Positions 1 to 6,012 of a DNA stretch of 8,606 nt are shown piece by piece. The notes below the pieces were generated by a model, which was not told the origin of the DNA, did not search any database, and worked only from the letters and a program-made list of their open reading frames with translations. The stretch is from contig JAWXCF010000093.1 in NCBI GenBank assembly GCA_034440515.1, positions 1 to 8,606 on the forward strand. Reading direction: 5' to 3'. The translations under genes were made by a program, and so were the position numbers. Position 1 is the first letter of the stretch. Every line of letters starts with the position of its first letter. The DNA comes from JAWXCF01 sp034440515. GTDB taxonomy: Bacteria > Bacteroidota > Bacteroidia > CAILMK01.

Positions 1-222
1 CTTTTCATTCAGCTCATTAAAATCCATTCCAATACCATCATCTGAGTAAACTATTTCTTTTGTTATTTCATCATCAGTAAATTCAATTAGAATATTATCT
101 GCGTCTGCATCCCAAGAATTTGAGACCAATTCAGATAATACGCTGGGTAATCTAGAGTATAATGAAACTCCAAGGTGTTCAATTGTATTGGGATCAAACC
201 TTAGTGTTAACTTATCATTCAT
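1..222 (-). CDS. GHKL-type ATPase (MutL/MORC-like), N-terminal fragment
   Basis: This gene is truncated by the window edge; 74 codons are visible, starting at the ATG at 222-220, and the frame stays open to base 1. The fragment holds the two hallmarks of a GHKL (HSP90/MutL/histidine kinase) ATP-binding fold. The first is an N-box, ELVSNSWDADA at residues 31-41, where E31 is the expected catalytic base and N35 the Mg ligand. The second is a G1 box, DDGIGM at 61-66, with D62 expected to contact the adenine. The spelling is closer to MutL, HSP90 and MORC than to histidine kinases. The start overlaps the methyltransferase stop as ATGA, so the two are probably translationally coupled. MutL/MORC-like ATPases are known partners of DNA methyltransferases in bacterial restriction-type operons, and I infer that role here. 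The C-terminal domains are not visible, so the exact family is open. Confidence 0.85.
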   Translation of the reverse strand, partial: MNDKLTLRFDPNTIEHLGVSLYSRLPSVLSELVSNSWDADADNILIEFTDDEITKEIVYSDDGIGMDFNELNEK

Positions 223-1469
223 AATATATCTTTAATTTTTCCAGCAATAGCCTTCGCCATCAATGGCGGCACAGCATTCCCAATTTGTTTAAAAGCAGCC
301 GTTCTATTTGCTCCTTCTCTTTCTCCTTCAAAATAATAGTCATCTGGAAATGATTGTAAGCGTGCAGCTTCTCTAACACTTATTGACCTATTCTGCATAA
401 TGTCAGGATGAATATAATAATGACCGTCCTTTGCTATATGTGCAACAACTGTTTGTGAATAGGGTAAATCTGCTGCGACAACTTTAAATCTATCAAAAAA
501 AGAAGTGCAATTTTTATGTGTTTTTAACAGCTCGGGTAGGTCGTTATAATTTAATCGTTCCTGTTTAATGTCCCACTTCTGCACAGCTATTTTATAAATT
601 TCCTTATCTTGTTCCCTATGTGGTCTGGCGACGTGCTGCGTTAAAATATCAATTCCGTTTCGTAGAGCCTGGGATTCTAAATATTCTGTAGTTTTTGTTC
701 TATATTTTAAATATCGGTCTGTTCCTTCTCCAGCATTTAATATTGGTAAATCTTTCAAAAGATCATCCACAATATATTTGCCTTCTGTTCTAATGTCTTC
801 CAGATTTGGGATGTCAGGATTTCGGTTTTTTTGCCAGCCCAAAATTACAATCCTTTTTCTATTTTGCAGGACACTGAAATTTTTAGCTTCAAGGGTGAAA
901 AGCTTAATTTTATAACCTTTTTCATAAAAAAGGTTACCCATTTCTTCAAGATAGTATCCACCTTTTGCGGATTTTAAACCTAATACATTTTCAAAAACAA
1001 ACATTTTTGGTTTGTATTTCTCTAGGTATTCAGCATATTGGATATACAAATAATTTCTTGGGTCTCCTTCCATTTTAGTTTTTGACCTTGACCGTCCCGC
1101 CAATGAATACGCTTGGCAAGGAGGGCCACCAATAATTAAATCAACTTTTTGTTTTCCTAAACATTTTTCAATTTTTTTGTGAATCAACTCATTGTTTTCT
1201 TCGCCAATTGGAAGATTTATAACTGAATCTAAAATTTTATTTGGGACTTGACTAAAGAGTTTTTCACGTGTGGTTTCTCCCTTTAAATATGAAATATAAA
1301 TATCAAATTTCCCGCTCGACTTTAAATGATGATACACTGCTCTAGTCTTTAAAGTATTACAAGTAGATTTTTCAATTTCAACGTGAGCTATTGGCTTAAA
1401 TCCCGCTTGGATAAACCCTTCCGAAAGCCCTCCTGCTCCCGCAAATAAGTCTATAAAATTATAAGTCAT
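219..1469 (-). CDS. DNA (cytosine-5-)-methyltransferase
   Basis: This enzyme transfers a methyl group from S-adenosylmethionine to carbon 5 of cytosine in a specific DNA site. All main motifs are present. Numbering here is from an upstream TTG at 1535: motif I FAGAGG at 31-36 (SAM binding), motif IV GGPPCQ at 136-141 with catalytic C140, motif VI ENV at 182-184, motif VIII QNRKR at 224-228, motif IX around 383-400, and motif X QIGNAVPP at 417-424. The variable region at about 235-380 should be the target-recognition domain; its site cannot be read from sequence. I prefer the ATG at 1469-1467 (416 aa), which puts motif I close to the N-terminus as is usual. The TTG at 1535 would give 438 aa, and neither start has a clear ribosome binding site. 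The gene heads an operon with the downstream GHKL ATPase (ATGA overlap). It may belong to a multi-gene restriction system or could act as a solitary methylase; no nuclease is visible. Confidence 0.95.
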   Translation of the reverse strand: MTYNFIDLFAGAGGLSEGFIQAGFKPIAHVEIEKSTCNTLKTRAVYHHLKSSGKFDIYISYLKGETTREKLFSQVPNKILDSVINLPIGEENNELIHKKIEKCLGKQKVDLIIGGPPCQAYSLAGRSRSKTKMEGDPRNYLYIQYAEYLEKYKPKMFVFENVLGLKSAKGGYYLEEMGNLFYEKGYKIKLFTLEAKNFSVLQNRKRIVILGWQKNRNPDIPNLEDIRTEGKYIVDDLLKDLPILNAGEGTDRYLKYRTKTTEYLESQALRNGIDILTQHVARPHREQDKEIYKIAVQKWDIKQERLNYNDLPELLKTHKNCTSFFDRFKVVAADLPYSQTVVAHIAKDGHYYIHPDIMQNRSISVREAARLQSFPDDYYFEGEREGANRTAAFKQIGNAVPPLMAKAIAGKIKDIL

Positions 1470-1651
1470 TTGCTTTGTTTCGTTTGAGGAAGCTTCATTT
1501 ACAAAAGTATTTGAATATCTCGGAATGTCAAGCAAATAATTATCTAAATGAAGGCAATACTTTTTTGATTCGCCCTTTGGTTATAGAGCGAAATTTAACT
1601 GGTCATAGCAAGGCCATTCTTTTGTGTTATTAAATTATTCTCAAAGAATTA

Positions 1652-1715
1652 TAGACAAACGTAAGTTAAATTTATACCTTAGCATAATTTTATCACAAAC
1701 AAACTAGTTTGTCTA
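1652..1715. repeat. Inverted repeat with nested palindrome between divergent operons (possible operator)
   Basis: TAGACAAAC at 1652-1660 is repeated perfectly in inverse orientation as GTTTGTCTA at 1707-1715. The right arm overlaps a perfect 14-bp palindrome, ACAAACTAGTTTGT at 1699-1712, so three copies of the half-site ACAAAC occur within 64 bp. The array lies in the gap between the divergent methyltransferase and export operons. A palindrome of this size fits a dimeric repressor site, for example of the TetR or MarR families that often control efflux operons. No regulator gene is present in the window, so the binding protein is unknown. Confidence 0.5.
1656..1663 (-). promoter_or_regulatory. 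Candidate Bacteroidota -7 box for the methyltransferase operon
   Basis: Read on the minus strand this is TACGTTTG, a perfect match to the Bacteroidota -7 consensus TAnnTTTG, pointing toward the methyltransferase. I found no convincing -33 TTG at the expected distance of about 19-21 bases upstream, which lowers confidence. Transcription from here would give a leader of roughly 180 nt to the ATG at 1469. The box overlaps the left arm of the 1652-1715 inverted repeat, which would allow repression by a protein bound there. Confidence 0.35.
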
Positions 1716-1792
1716 ACCTGAGTGTAGAAATGATTATGAAAAGAATCTATTAGTTCAACAAAACAGAGCTTACAGTAAAATGTTAACAAATA

Positions 1793-1817
1793 AGTGCAGA
1801 TGCATCATTTTTGCACT
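1793..1817 (+). other. Stem-loop in the adaptor gene leader
   Basis: AGTGCA at 1793-1798 pairs with TGCACT at 1812-1817. The loop contains its own 8-bp palindrome, GATGCATC at 1799-1806. The structure ends 11 nt before the adaptor ATG, so it could influence translation initiation or be a protein-binding site. The stem is only 6 bp, so chance occurrence is possible. Confidence 0.3.
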
Positions 1818-1828
1818 AATCTATCGCA

Positions 1829-3274
1829 ATGAGTCGCAGCCTAAAATTCATCTTCATCGTCACAACTTTGGTTTTAATCGCTTTTGCAGCTTGGTGGTTC
1901 TTATTACGCAATACTAACACAGCTTCTAATGCAATAACTGTTCAACCTATTGTTGGTGCGTTAGACATAACTGTGCACACTACTGGAGAACTACAAGCCC
2001 TGAATAGCGAAGACATTAGAGGTCCCGACGGACTTAGATTTATTGGAATTAACCAGGTTAAGATTAGTGAACTAATACCAGAGGGCAGCATAGTGAAAGA
2101 AGGTGATTTCATAGCAATGCTTGACCCGTCCCAGCTTAACACCAAGATAAAAGATGCAGAAACAGAATTGCAAAAGGTAGAAAGTCAGTATCTGCAAACT
2201 AGACTAGACACTACCCTTGAGTTACGTAAACTGAGAGATGACCTGATAAATCAATACTATGACCTAGAGCAGAAACAAATAGCGATGGAGCAAAGTAAAT
2301 TTGAGTCGCCAGCTACCATTAGGCAGATAGAAATAGAGTTAGAGAAGGCAAAGCGTACCTACACCCAAGCTAAACGCAACTATAAGATAAAGAAGGAACA
2401 GTTTAAGGCTAAAATGCAAGAAGTAAATGCTGTAAGGCAGGTGCAACAGAGTAAATTAGACCAAATGAATGCAATGCTAGACCAGTTCAGAATATCTGCA
2501 CCTAAAGCGGGAATGCTTATTTATAAAAAAGACTGGAGCGGTAGAAAGGTAAAGGGAGGTAGCGATATATACAGCTTTGACCCAACGGTAGCCACCCTAC
2601 CTGATATGAGTACGATGATTAGCCGTTGTTATGTAAATGAAATAGATATAAATAAGGTAAAAGTAGGACAAATAGCAACGATGACGGTTGATGCATTTCC
2701 CGATAGAAAATTTAAGGGGAAAGTGAGTAGCGTAGCTAATGTAGGGGAAGAACTGCCTGATAATGATACCAAAGTATTTGAAGTAGTAGTAGAGCTAATA
2801 GACAGAGATACGCTGCTAAAACCTGCAATGACAACCAACACCACCATTGCGACAGCAACCCTATCCAATACAACACTACATATACCACAGTTATGCATTC
2901 AAGGTAATGATAGTTTGACCTATGTGTATGTAGAGCGTAGTGGCAAACGCATAAAACAAGAGGTAATAACGGGTGCAGCAGGAAATGACCGTATAGAAAT
3001 AAGAGCAGGTATAAGCAAAACCGACCAGGTATATATGAATGTACCTGACGATAAGGACAATATACAAATAGAACGCATTAGTGAGGCAGAGCGAAAGAAA
3101 TTTGCACCTAAACAATATACTAAGCCTGTTCTAAATGATACCACTACCAATAAAGATAGAATGATGGAAATGAAACCGTCTGAGAATGAAAAGGGAAATG
3201 GTAGAGGAAATAAGGGAAATAAACCTAAAGTACTAGGAATGCGTGGCGGCGGACAAAGAGGGGGAAGACCATAA
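1829..3274 (+). CDS. Periplasmic adaptor (membrane fusion) protein, HlyD/MacA-like
   Basis: Adaptor subunit of a tripartite exporter; it would link an inner-membrane ABC transporter to an outer-membrane channel. One N-terminal membrane helix (about residues 6-26) is followed by a periplasmic part. Two lipoyl half-motifs are at about 80-100 (with VKEGDFIAMLDP) and 222-250 (starting ISAPKAGML). They flank a long charged alpha-helical hairpin at about 104-220, then a beta-barrel domain (264-345) and a membrane-proximal domain (350-415). The last 60 residues form an unusual polar tail ending in a basic, glycine-rich stretch (455-480). The permease gene follows after 24 bp, in the MacA-MacB arrangement. 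Substrates of relatives include macrolides, peptides and lipids, so the cargo cannot be assigned. The ATG at 1829 is well placed because the membrane helix begins almost immediately. Family assignment is firm; the exact subfamily is not. Confidence 0.92.
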   Translation: MSRSLKFIFIVTTLVLIAFAAWWFLLRNTNTASNAITVQPIVGALDITVHTTGELQALNSEDIRGPDGLRFIGINQVKISELIPEGSIVKEGDFIAMLDPSQLNTKIKDAETELQKVESQYLQTRLDTTLELRKLRDDLINQYYDLEQKQIAMEQSKFESPATIRQIEIELEKAKRTYTQAKRNYKIKKEQFKAKMQEVNAVRQVQQSKLDQMNAMLDQFRISAPKAGMLIYKKDWSGRKVKGGSDIYSFDPTVATLPDMSTMISRCYVNEIDINKVKVGQIATMTVDAFPDRKFKGKVSSVANVGEELPDNDTKVFEVVVELIDRDTLLKPAMTTNTTIATATLSNTTLHIPQLCIQGNDSLTYVYVERSGKRIKQEVITGAAGNDRIEIRAGISKTDQVYMNVPDDKDNIQIERISEAERKKFAPKQYTKPVLNDTTTNKDRMMEMKPSENEKGNGRGNKGNKPKVLGMRGGGQRGGRP

Positions 3275-3298
3275 TCACAGCTAATATTACCTGCACTA

Positions 3299-4636
3299 AT
3301 GACTTGGTCTAGATTTTTATTTACACTTATTATGGCGCTAGACGCCATTAGGCAAAACAGTACCAGAAGTTTGCTCACCGCCCTGGGTATAATATTTGGG
3401 GTAGCTAGTGTCATAGCTATGCAGGCAATAGGTAGGGGTGGGCAAGAGGAAATAATAGCACAAATAAAGAGCACTGGGCTGAACAACATAGTTATAGAGC
3501 AGACCCCAATAGTAGTTGACCCTAACAAAGATAAGAGCCAAGCAGCTACAGACAGCAAGCAAACCAGTCTAGGTTTGAGTCTAGCTGAAGCCAATGCATT
3601 GTCGCAAATAATTCCACACATAGAGGCTACATCTGCTGAGGTAGAGCATTCAGGATTTGCCATATACTCAGGTAAGGGGCAAAAGGTTACCCTGCTAGGT
3701 GTTACCAAACCCTATTTTGACATTCACAATATGGAAATTGAGTCAGGCCGCCTGTTTGATATAGTATCTATCAACACATTAGAGCCTGTTTGCATTATAA
3801 CCCCTGAACTGAAGGCAAAGTTATTTCCCAATATAACTGCCCTAGGTAAATATTTAAAGGTAAATGCAACCTACCTAAAAGTAGTAGGCATAACTGCCCA
3901 ACGATATGTAAGTAAAGAGGGCACAGCTAAAGCAGATAACTCAGCCAATATGCAAATATTCGCACCAATGCAGACGGTAATGTTGCGTTATAAAAATCAA
4001 GGTATAATTAGCCAAGAAACCTTAAATTCATATTCTGAAAAAGAAGAAGGAGATGACGAAGGTGCTAGCAAAAAACCAAATCCATTTGCGCAACTAAAGC
4101 GCATAGTAGTAAAAGTTACTGATGCTCAATATTTAGAACCCGTGTCGCAATTAATAGAAAAATATTTGCTACAAAAGCACGGTGGTGCTATAGATTTTAC
4201 CATTACCATACCGGAACTACTACTTAAACAACAGCAGCAGGCTAAGCAAACGTTTAACCTAGTATTGGGCTTAATTGCAGGCATTAGCCTATTGGTCGGG
4301 GGAATTGGAATTATGAACATAATGCTGATTTCAGTTACTGAACGATTAAAAGAGATTGGCATACGCCGGGCATTGGGTGCTACACAAATAGACATTACAG
4401 CCCAGTTTCTGACAGAGGCAGTCCTGATTAGCCTAAGTGGTGGCGTGGCTGGAATAGCACTAGGCATTGGCGTGGCTTGGTTCATACACAATCAGTTCCA
4501 AATAATTACAATTATGACTTGGTACAGCATTTTGGTGGCATTTGCATTTGCAGTTGTAGTAGGATTGGTATTTGGTATTGCACCAGCTCGTAGGGCAGCC
4601 AAGCAAGATCCTATTGAGAGTTTACGAATAGGGTAG
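3299..4636 (+). CDS. ABC transporter permease, MacB/FtsX type
   Basis: Inner-membrane permease of a MacB-like (type VII fold) ABC exporter. The layout is typical: one N-terminal membrane helix (about 24-44), a large periplasmic core (about 45-310), then three C-terminal helices (about 319-345, 369-395, 406-428) forming the FtsX domain. The conserved cytoplasmic segment ERLKEIGIRRALGAT at 348-362 and the ending APARRAAKQDPIESLR (428-443) are family signatures. No Walker A or Walker B motif is present, so unlike E. coli MacB it has no fused ATPase and needs a separate ATP-binding subunit, which is not encoded here. A highly acidic insertion is seen at about 247-255. It lies 24 bp after the adaptor and is probably cotranscribed with it. 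Related permeases work by mechanotransmission, driving periplasmic export rather than moving substrate through the membrane; that role is assumed by homology. Confidence 0.93.
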   Translation: MTWSRFLFTLIMALDAIRQNSTRSLLTALGIIFGVASVIAMQAIGRGGQEEIIAQIKSTGLNNIVIEQTPIVVDPNKDKSQAATDSKQTSLGLSLAEANALSQIIPHIEATSAEVEHSGFAIYSGKGQKVTLLGVTKPYFDIHNMEIESGRLFDIVSINTLEPVCIITPELKAKLFPNITALGKYLKVNATYLKVVGITAQRYVSKEGTAKADNSANMQIFAPMQTVMLRYKNQGIISQETLNSYSEKEEGDDEGASKKPNPFAQLKRIVVKVTDAQYLEPVSQLIEKYLLQKHGGAIDFTITIPELLLKQQQQAKQTFNLVLGLIAGISLLVGGIGIMNIMLISVTERLKEIGIRRALGATQIDITAQFLTEAVLISLSGGVAGIALGIGVAWFIHNQFQIITIMTWYSILVAFAFAVVVGLVFGIAPARRAAKQDPIESLRIG

Positions 4637-4651
4637 TTTGCTATAAACTAC
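4633..4651. terminator. Hairpin containing both convergent stop codons (possible bidirectional terminator)
   Basis: GTAGTTT at 4633-4639 pairs perfectly with AAACTAC at 4645-4651 around a 5-nt loop. The TAG stop of the permease (4634-4636) lies in the left arm, and the TAG stop of the opposing DUF3037 gene (4650-4648 on the minus strand) lies in the right arm. Only 11 bp separate the two genes, so this is the only place for a terminator. The stem is AT-rich and has no long T-run on either side, so termination strength is uncertain. Confidence 0.5.
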
Positions 4652-5031
4652 GCAACTAATTCTTGCATTAGCTTTTCTACAGTAACCTCTATATCAGCAC
4701 TGAATCCACTATGAATTTTAGAGCATTGTATCATTGTACTTCTAGTGGCTGTTATCCATCTAAATCGTTCCTGGATAGGTAGTGTGCTGATGGTACCATA
4801 TTCAGTATTGCCTAGACAAATTTGCTGGTAAGTACATAGGTACGAATCTATCAACTGTAAGTCTAGTTCTGGGTACAAAATTTCTAACTTATACAAAGGC
4901 ATTTCATACAGAAAATGCAAAGTTTTAGGTCTGTGGGTATATAGCACTATTCCAATGTTTAGAAATTCCTCACGCTCTACCCTAGGCATCAGCCTAAGTA
5001 CGGCATACTCATATAAGTTGGGCTCTGGCAT
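4648..5031 (-). CDS. DUF3037 family protein
   Basis: A 127-residue soluble protein of a family without established function. Recognisable family features are the opening YEYAVLRLMPRVEREEFLN at 7-25, continuing into a hydrophobic strand (26-31), and the block ERFRWITATRSTMIQ at 88-102 followed by SGF. No signal peptide or membrane helix is seen. The ATG at 5031 lies inside the end of the upstream HipA-like kinase gene (23-bp overlap), so the two are almost certainly one transcript and possibly translationally coupled. I recall these two families being adjacent in many bacteria, which suggests that the protein is a partner, substrate or regulator of the kinase. That link is inference. It does not resemble HipB, since no helix-turn-helix can be recognised. 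Confidence 0.85.
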   Translation of the reverse strand: MPEPNLYEYAVLRLMPRVEREEFLNIGIVLYTHRPKTLHFLYEMPLYKLEILYPELDLQLIDSYLCTYQQICLGNTEYGTISTLPIQERFRWITATRSTMIQCSKIHSGFSADIEVTVEKLMQELVA

Positions 5032-5797
5032 TGTCCGTTTGGGTTATGAATAATTGTGTGTTTGCCAGCCTTTTGTTTAAGAATTCTGCATATGCCAGCC
5101 TGTGTTGTTCAGTATTGGCAAATGTACCTTCCTCGTCATTGAGCCAATCATCGGGTATTATATCCACTATGCTTTGAATCAATTCAGGATTTAATATTTT
5201 TTTAAATTCTATGTCTATCTCAGCTAAAATGGTAGCCTTGGGTAAGAGTACGTGGTCTTTAATTAAGGCAAAAGTAGAGGCGTATTTTTCTTGCCAATCT
5301 ATCCAACTGTGGTGAAAGTAAAACGACGCCCCGTGGTCAATCAGCCATAGTTCTTTGTTCCACATCAGCATATTGGTATTTCTGGCTGTCCTATCCACAT
5401 TCATTATCAGGGCATCAAGCCACACTATCTGGCTGGCTAATTTATTAGATATTTCAGTTACATTAGCATCGAAAGTAATGGAGCCACTTAGGTAATGTAA
5501 GCCTAAGTTCAGCCCTGTGCTAAACTTAAGTAAATCTTGAATTTCCTCATCACCTTCAGTTCTGCCAAATGCTTCGTGCAAATTGACAAATACTAGTTCA
5601 GGCATTTTAAGGCCTAATGCTCTGGCTATTTCACCGCCCAATAGCTCTGCTATCAGCGCCTTAGTACCTTGACCTGCCCCACGAAACTTAACCACATATT
5701 TTAGGTCATCGTCTGCATCTGCTATGGCGGGCATAGAGCCACCCTCCCTTAGTGGTGTTACATACCTCATTACCGTAACGGTTCTCAACTCTGGCAT
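5009..5797 (-). CDS. HipA-like (HipA_2) protein kinase
   Basis: A compact 262-residue protein with the HipA kinase fold. Visible elements are a glycine-containing loop region at 17-23 (REGGSMP), a strand with the likely ATP-binding lysine K37 in YVVKFRG, and a helix at 45-60. The catalytic loop is NVDRTARNTN at 133-142, where D135 is the likely catalytic base and N140 or N142 a metal ligand. A DFG-like LIDHGA sits at 152-157 with D154. All key residues are intact, so an active kinase is expected. It is much shorter than E. coli HipA (about 440 aa) and lacks the N-terminal subdomain of that toxin. It overlaps DUF3037 by 23 bp, and no HipB-like DNA-binding antitoxin is nearby. HipA phosphorylates glutamyl-tRNA synthetase, but the target of this shorter family is unknown to me. 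A toxin role is therefore only a possibility. Confidence 0.88.
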   Translation of the reverse strand: MPELRTVTVMRYVTPLREGGSMPAIADADDDLKYVVKFRGAGQGTKALIAELLGGEIARALGLKMPELVFVNLHEAFGRTEGDEEIQDLLKFSTGLNLGLHYLSGSITFDANVTEISNKLASQIVWLDALIMNVDRTARNTNMLMWNKELWLIDHGASFYFHHSWIDWQEKYASTFALIKDHVLLPKATILAEIDIEFKKILNPELIQSIVDIIPDDWLNDEEGTFANTEQHRLAYAEFLNKRLANTQLFITQTDNARAQLI

Positions 5798-5927
5798 TAG
5801 TATTTTATATATTCTGCTATGCGAAAGTACATTTATTACAGCGTTTAGTACTTTAGATATTTAACAAGTATATTACTAAATAATAGGACTTAAATTAAAA
5901 TATTGAATTAGTAAACTTATATATTCC

Positions 5928-5935
5928 CAATTTTG
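5928..5935 (+). promoter_or_regulatory. Weak candidate -7 box for thioredoxin
   Basis: CAATTTTG differs from the Bacteroidota -7 consensus TAnnTTTG at one position. A TTG at 5903-5905 could serve as the -33 element, but the 22-bp spacing is slightly long. It lies about 78 bp before the thioredoxin ATG. The gap 5798-6012 between the kinase and thioredoxin is very AT-rich and otherwise featureless, and must hold the promoters of both divergent units. No matching box was found for the kinase direction. Confidence 0.25.
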
Positions 5936-6012
5936 TAATTGAAATTGATATGTGCAGAGGACTTGAAACCACTGCAAATTTTATTAATATTGACAATCTT
6001 TAAATAACAATT

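Larger units (their letters stand above)
1470..1828. other. Intergenic region between divergent operons
   Basis: This AT-rich gap separates the methyltransferase (minus) from the adaptor gene (plus). It contains the 1652-1715 inverted repeat, a minus-strand -7-like box at 1656-1663, and a small stem-loop at 1793-1817 just before the adaptor start. I see no RNA gene and no convincing protein gene. Bases 1470-1535 are open in the methyltransferase frame from a TTG, so the gap would shrink to 293 bp if that start were used. No plus-strand promoter with a full TAnnTTTG match was found; CTAGTTTG at 1704-1711 is one base too short. Confidence 0.7.

Noticed and set aside
1569..1592. TTCGC/GCGAA inverted repeat next to a T-run
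   Set aside because: The stem is only 5 bp with a 14-nt loop. The T-run precedes it on the plus strand and reads as an A-run after it on the minus strand, so it is not a terminator.
1704..1711. CTAGTTTG as a plus-strand -7 box for the adaptor operon
   Set aside because: It has one base too few between TA and TTTG, and its sequence is explained by the palindrome at 1699-1712.
2920..3708. Long minus-strand open frame antisense to the adaptor and permease genes
   Set aside because: It spans the junction of two well-supported plus-strand genes, and its Ser/Leu/Cys/Pro-rich translation matches no recognisable domain, so it is an antisense shadow.
4126..4491. Minus-strand open frame inside the permease gene
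   Set aside because: It is fully antisense to the conserved FtsX domain and has no recognisable domain, so it is a coding shadow.
5009..5797. Classical HipBA toxin-antitoxin locus
   Set aside because: The kinase is far shorter than HipA, and no helix-turn-helix gene is present in the flanking 5798-6012 gap or in DUF3037.
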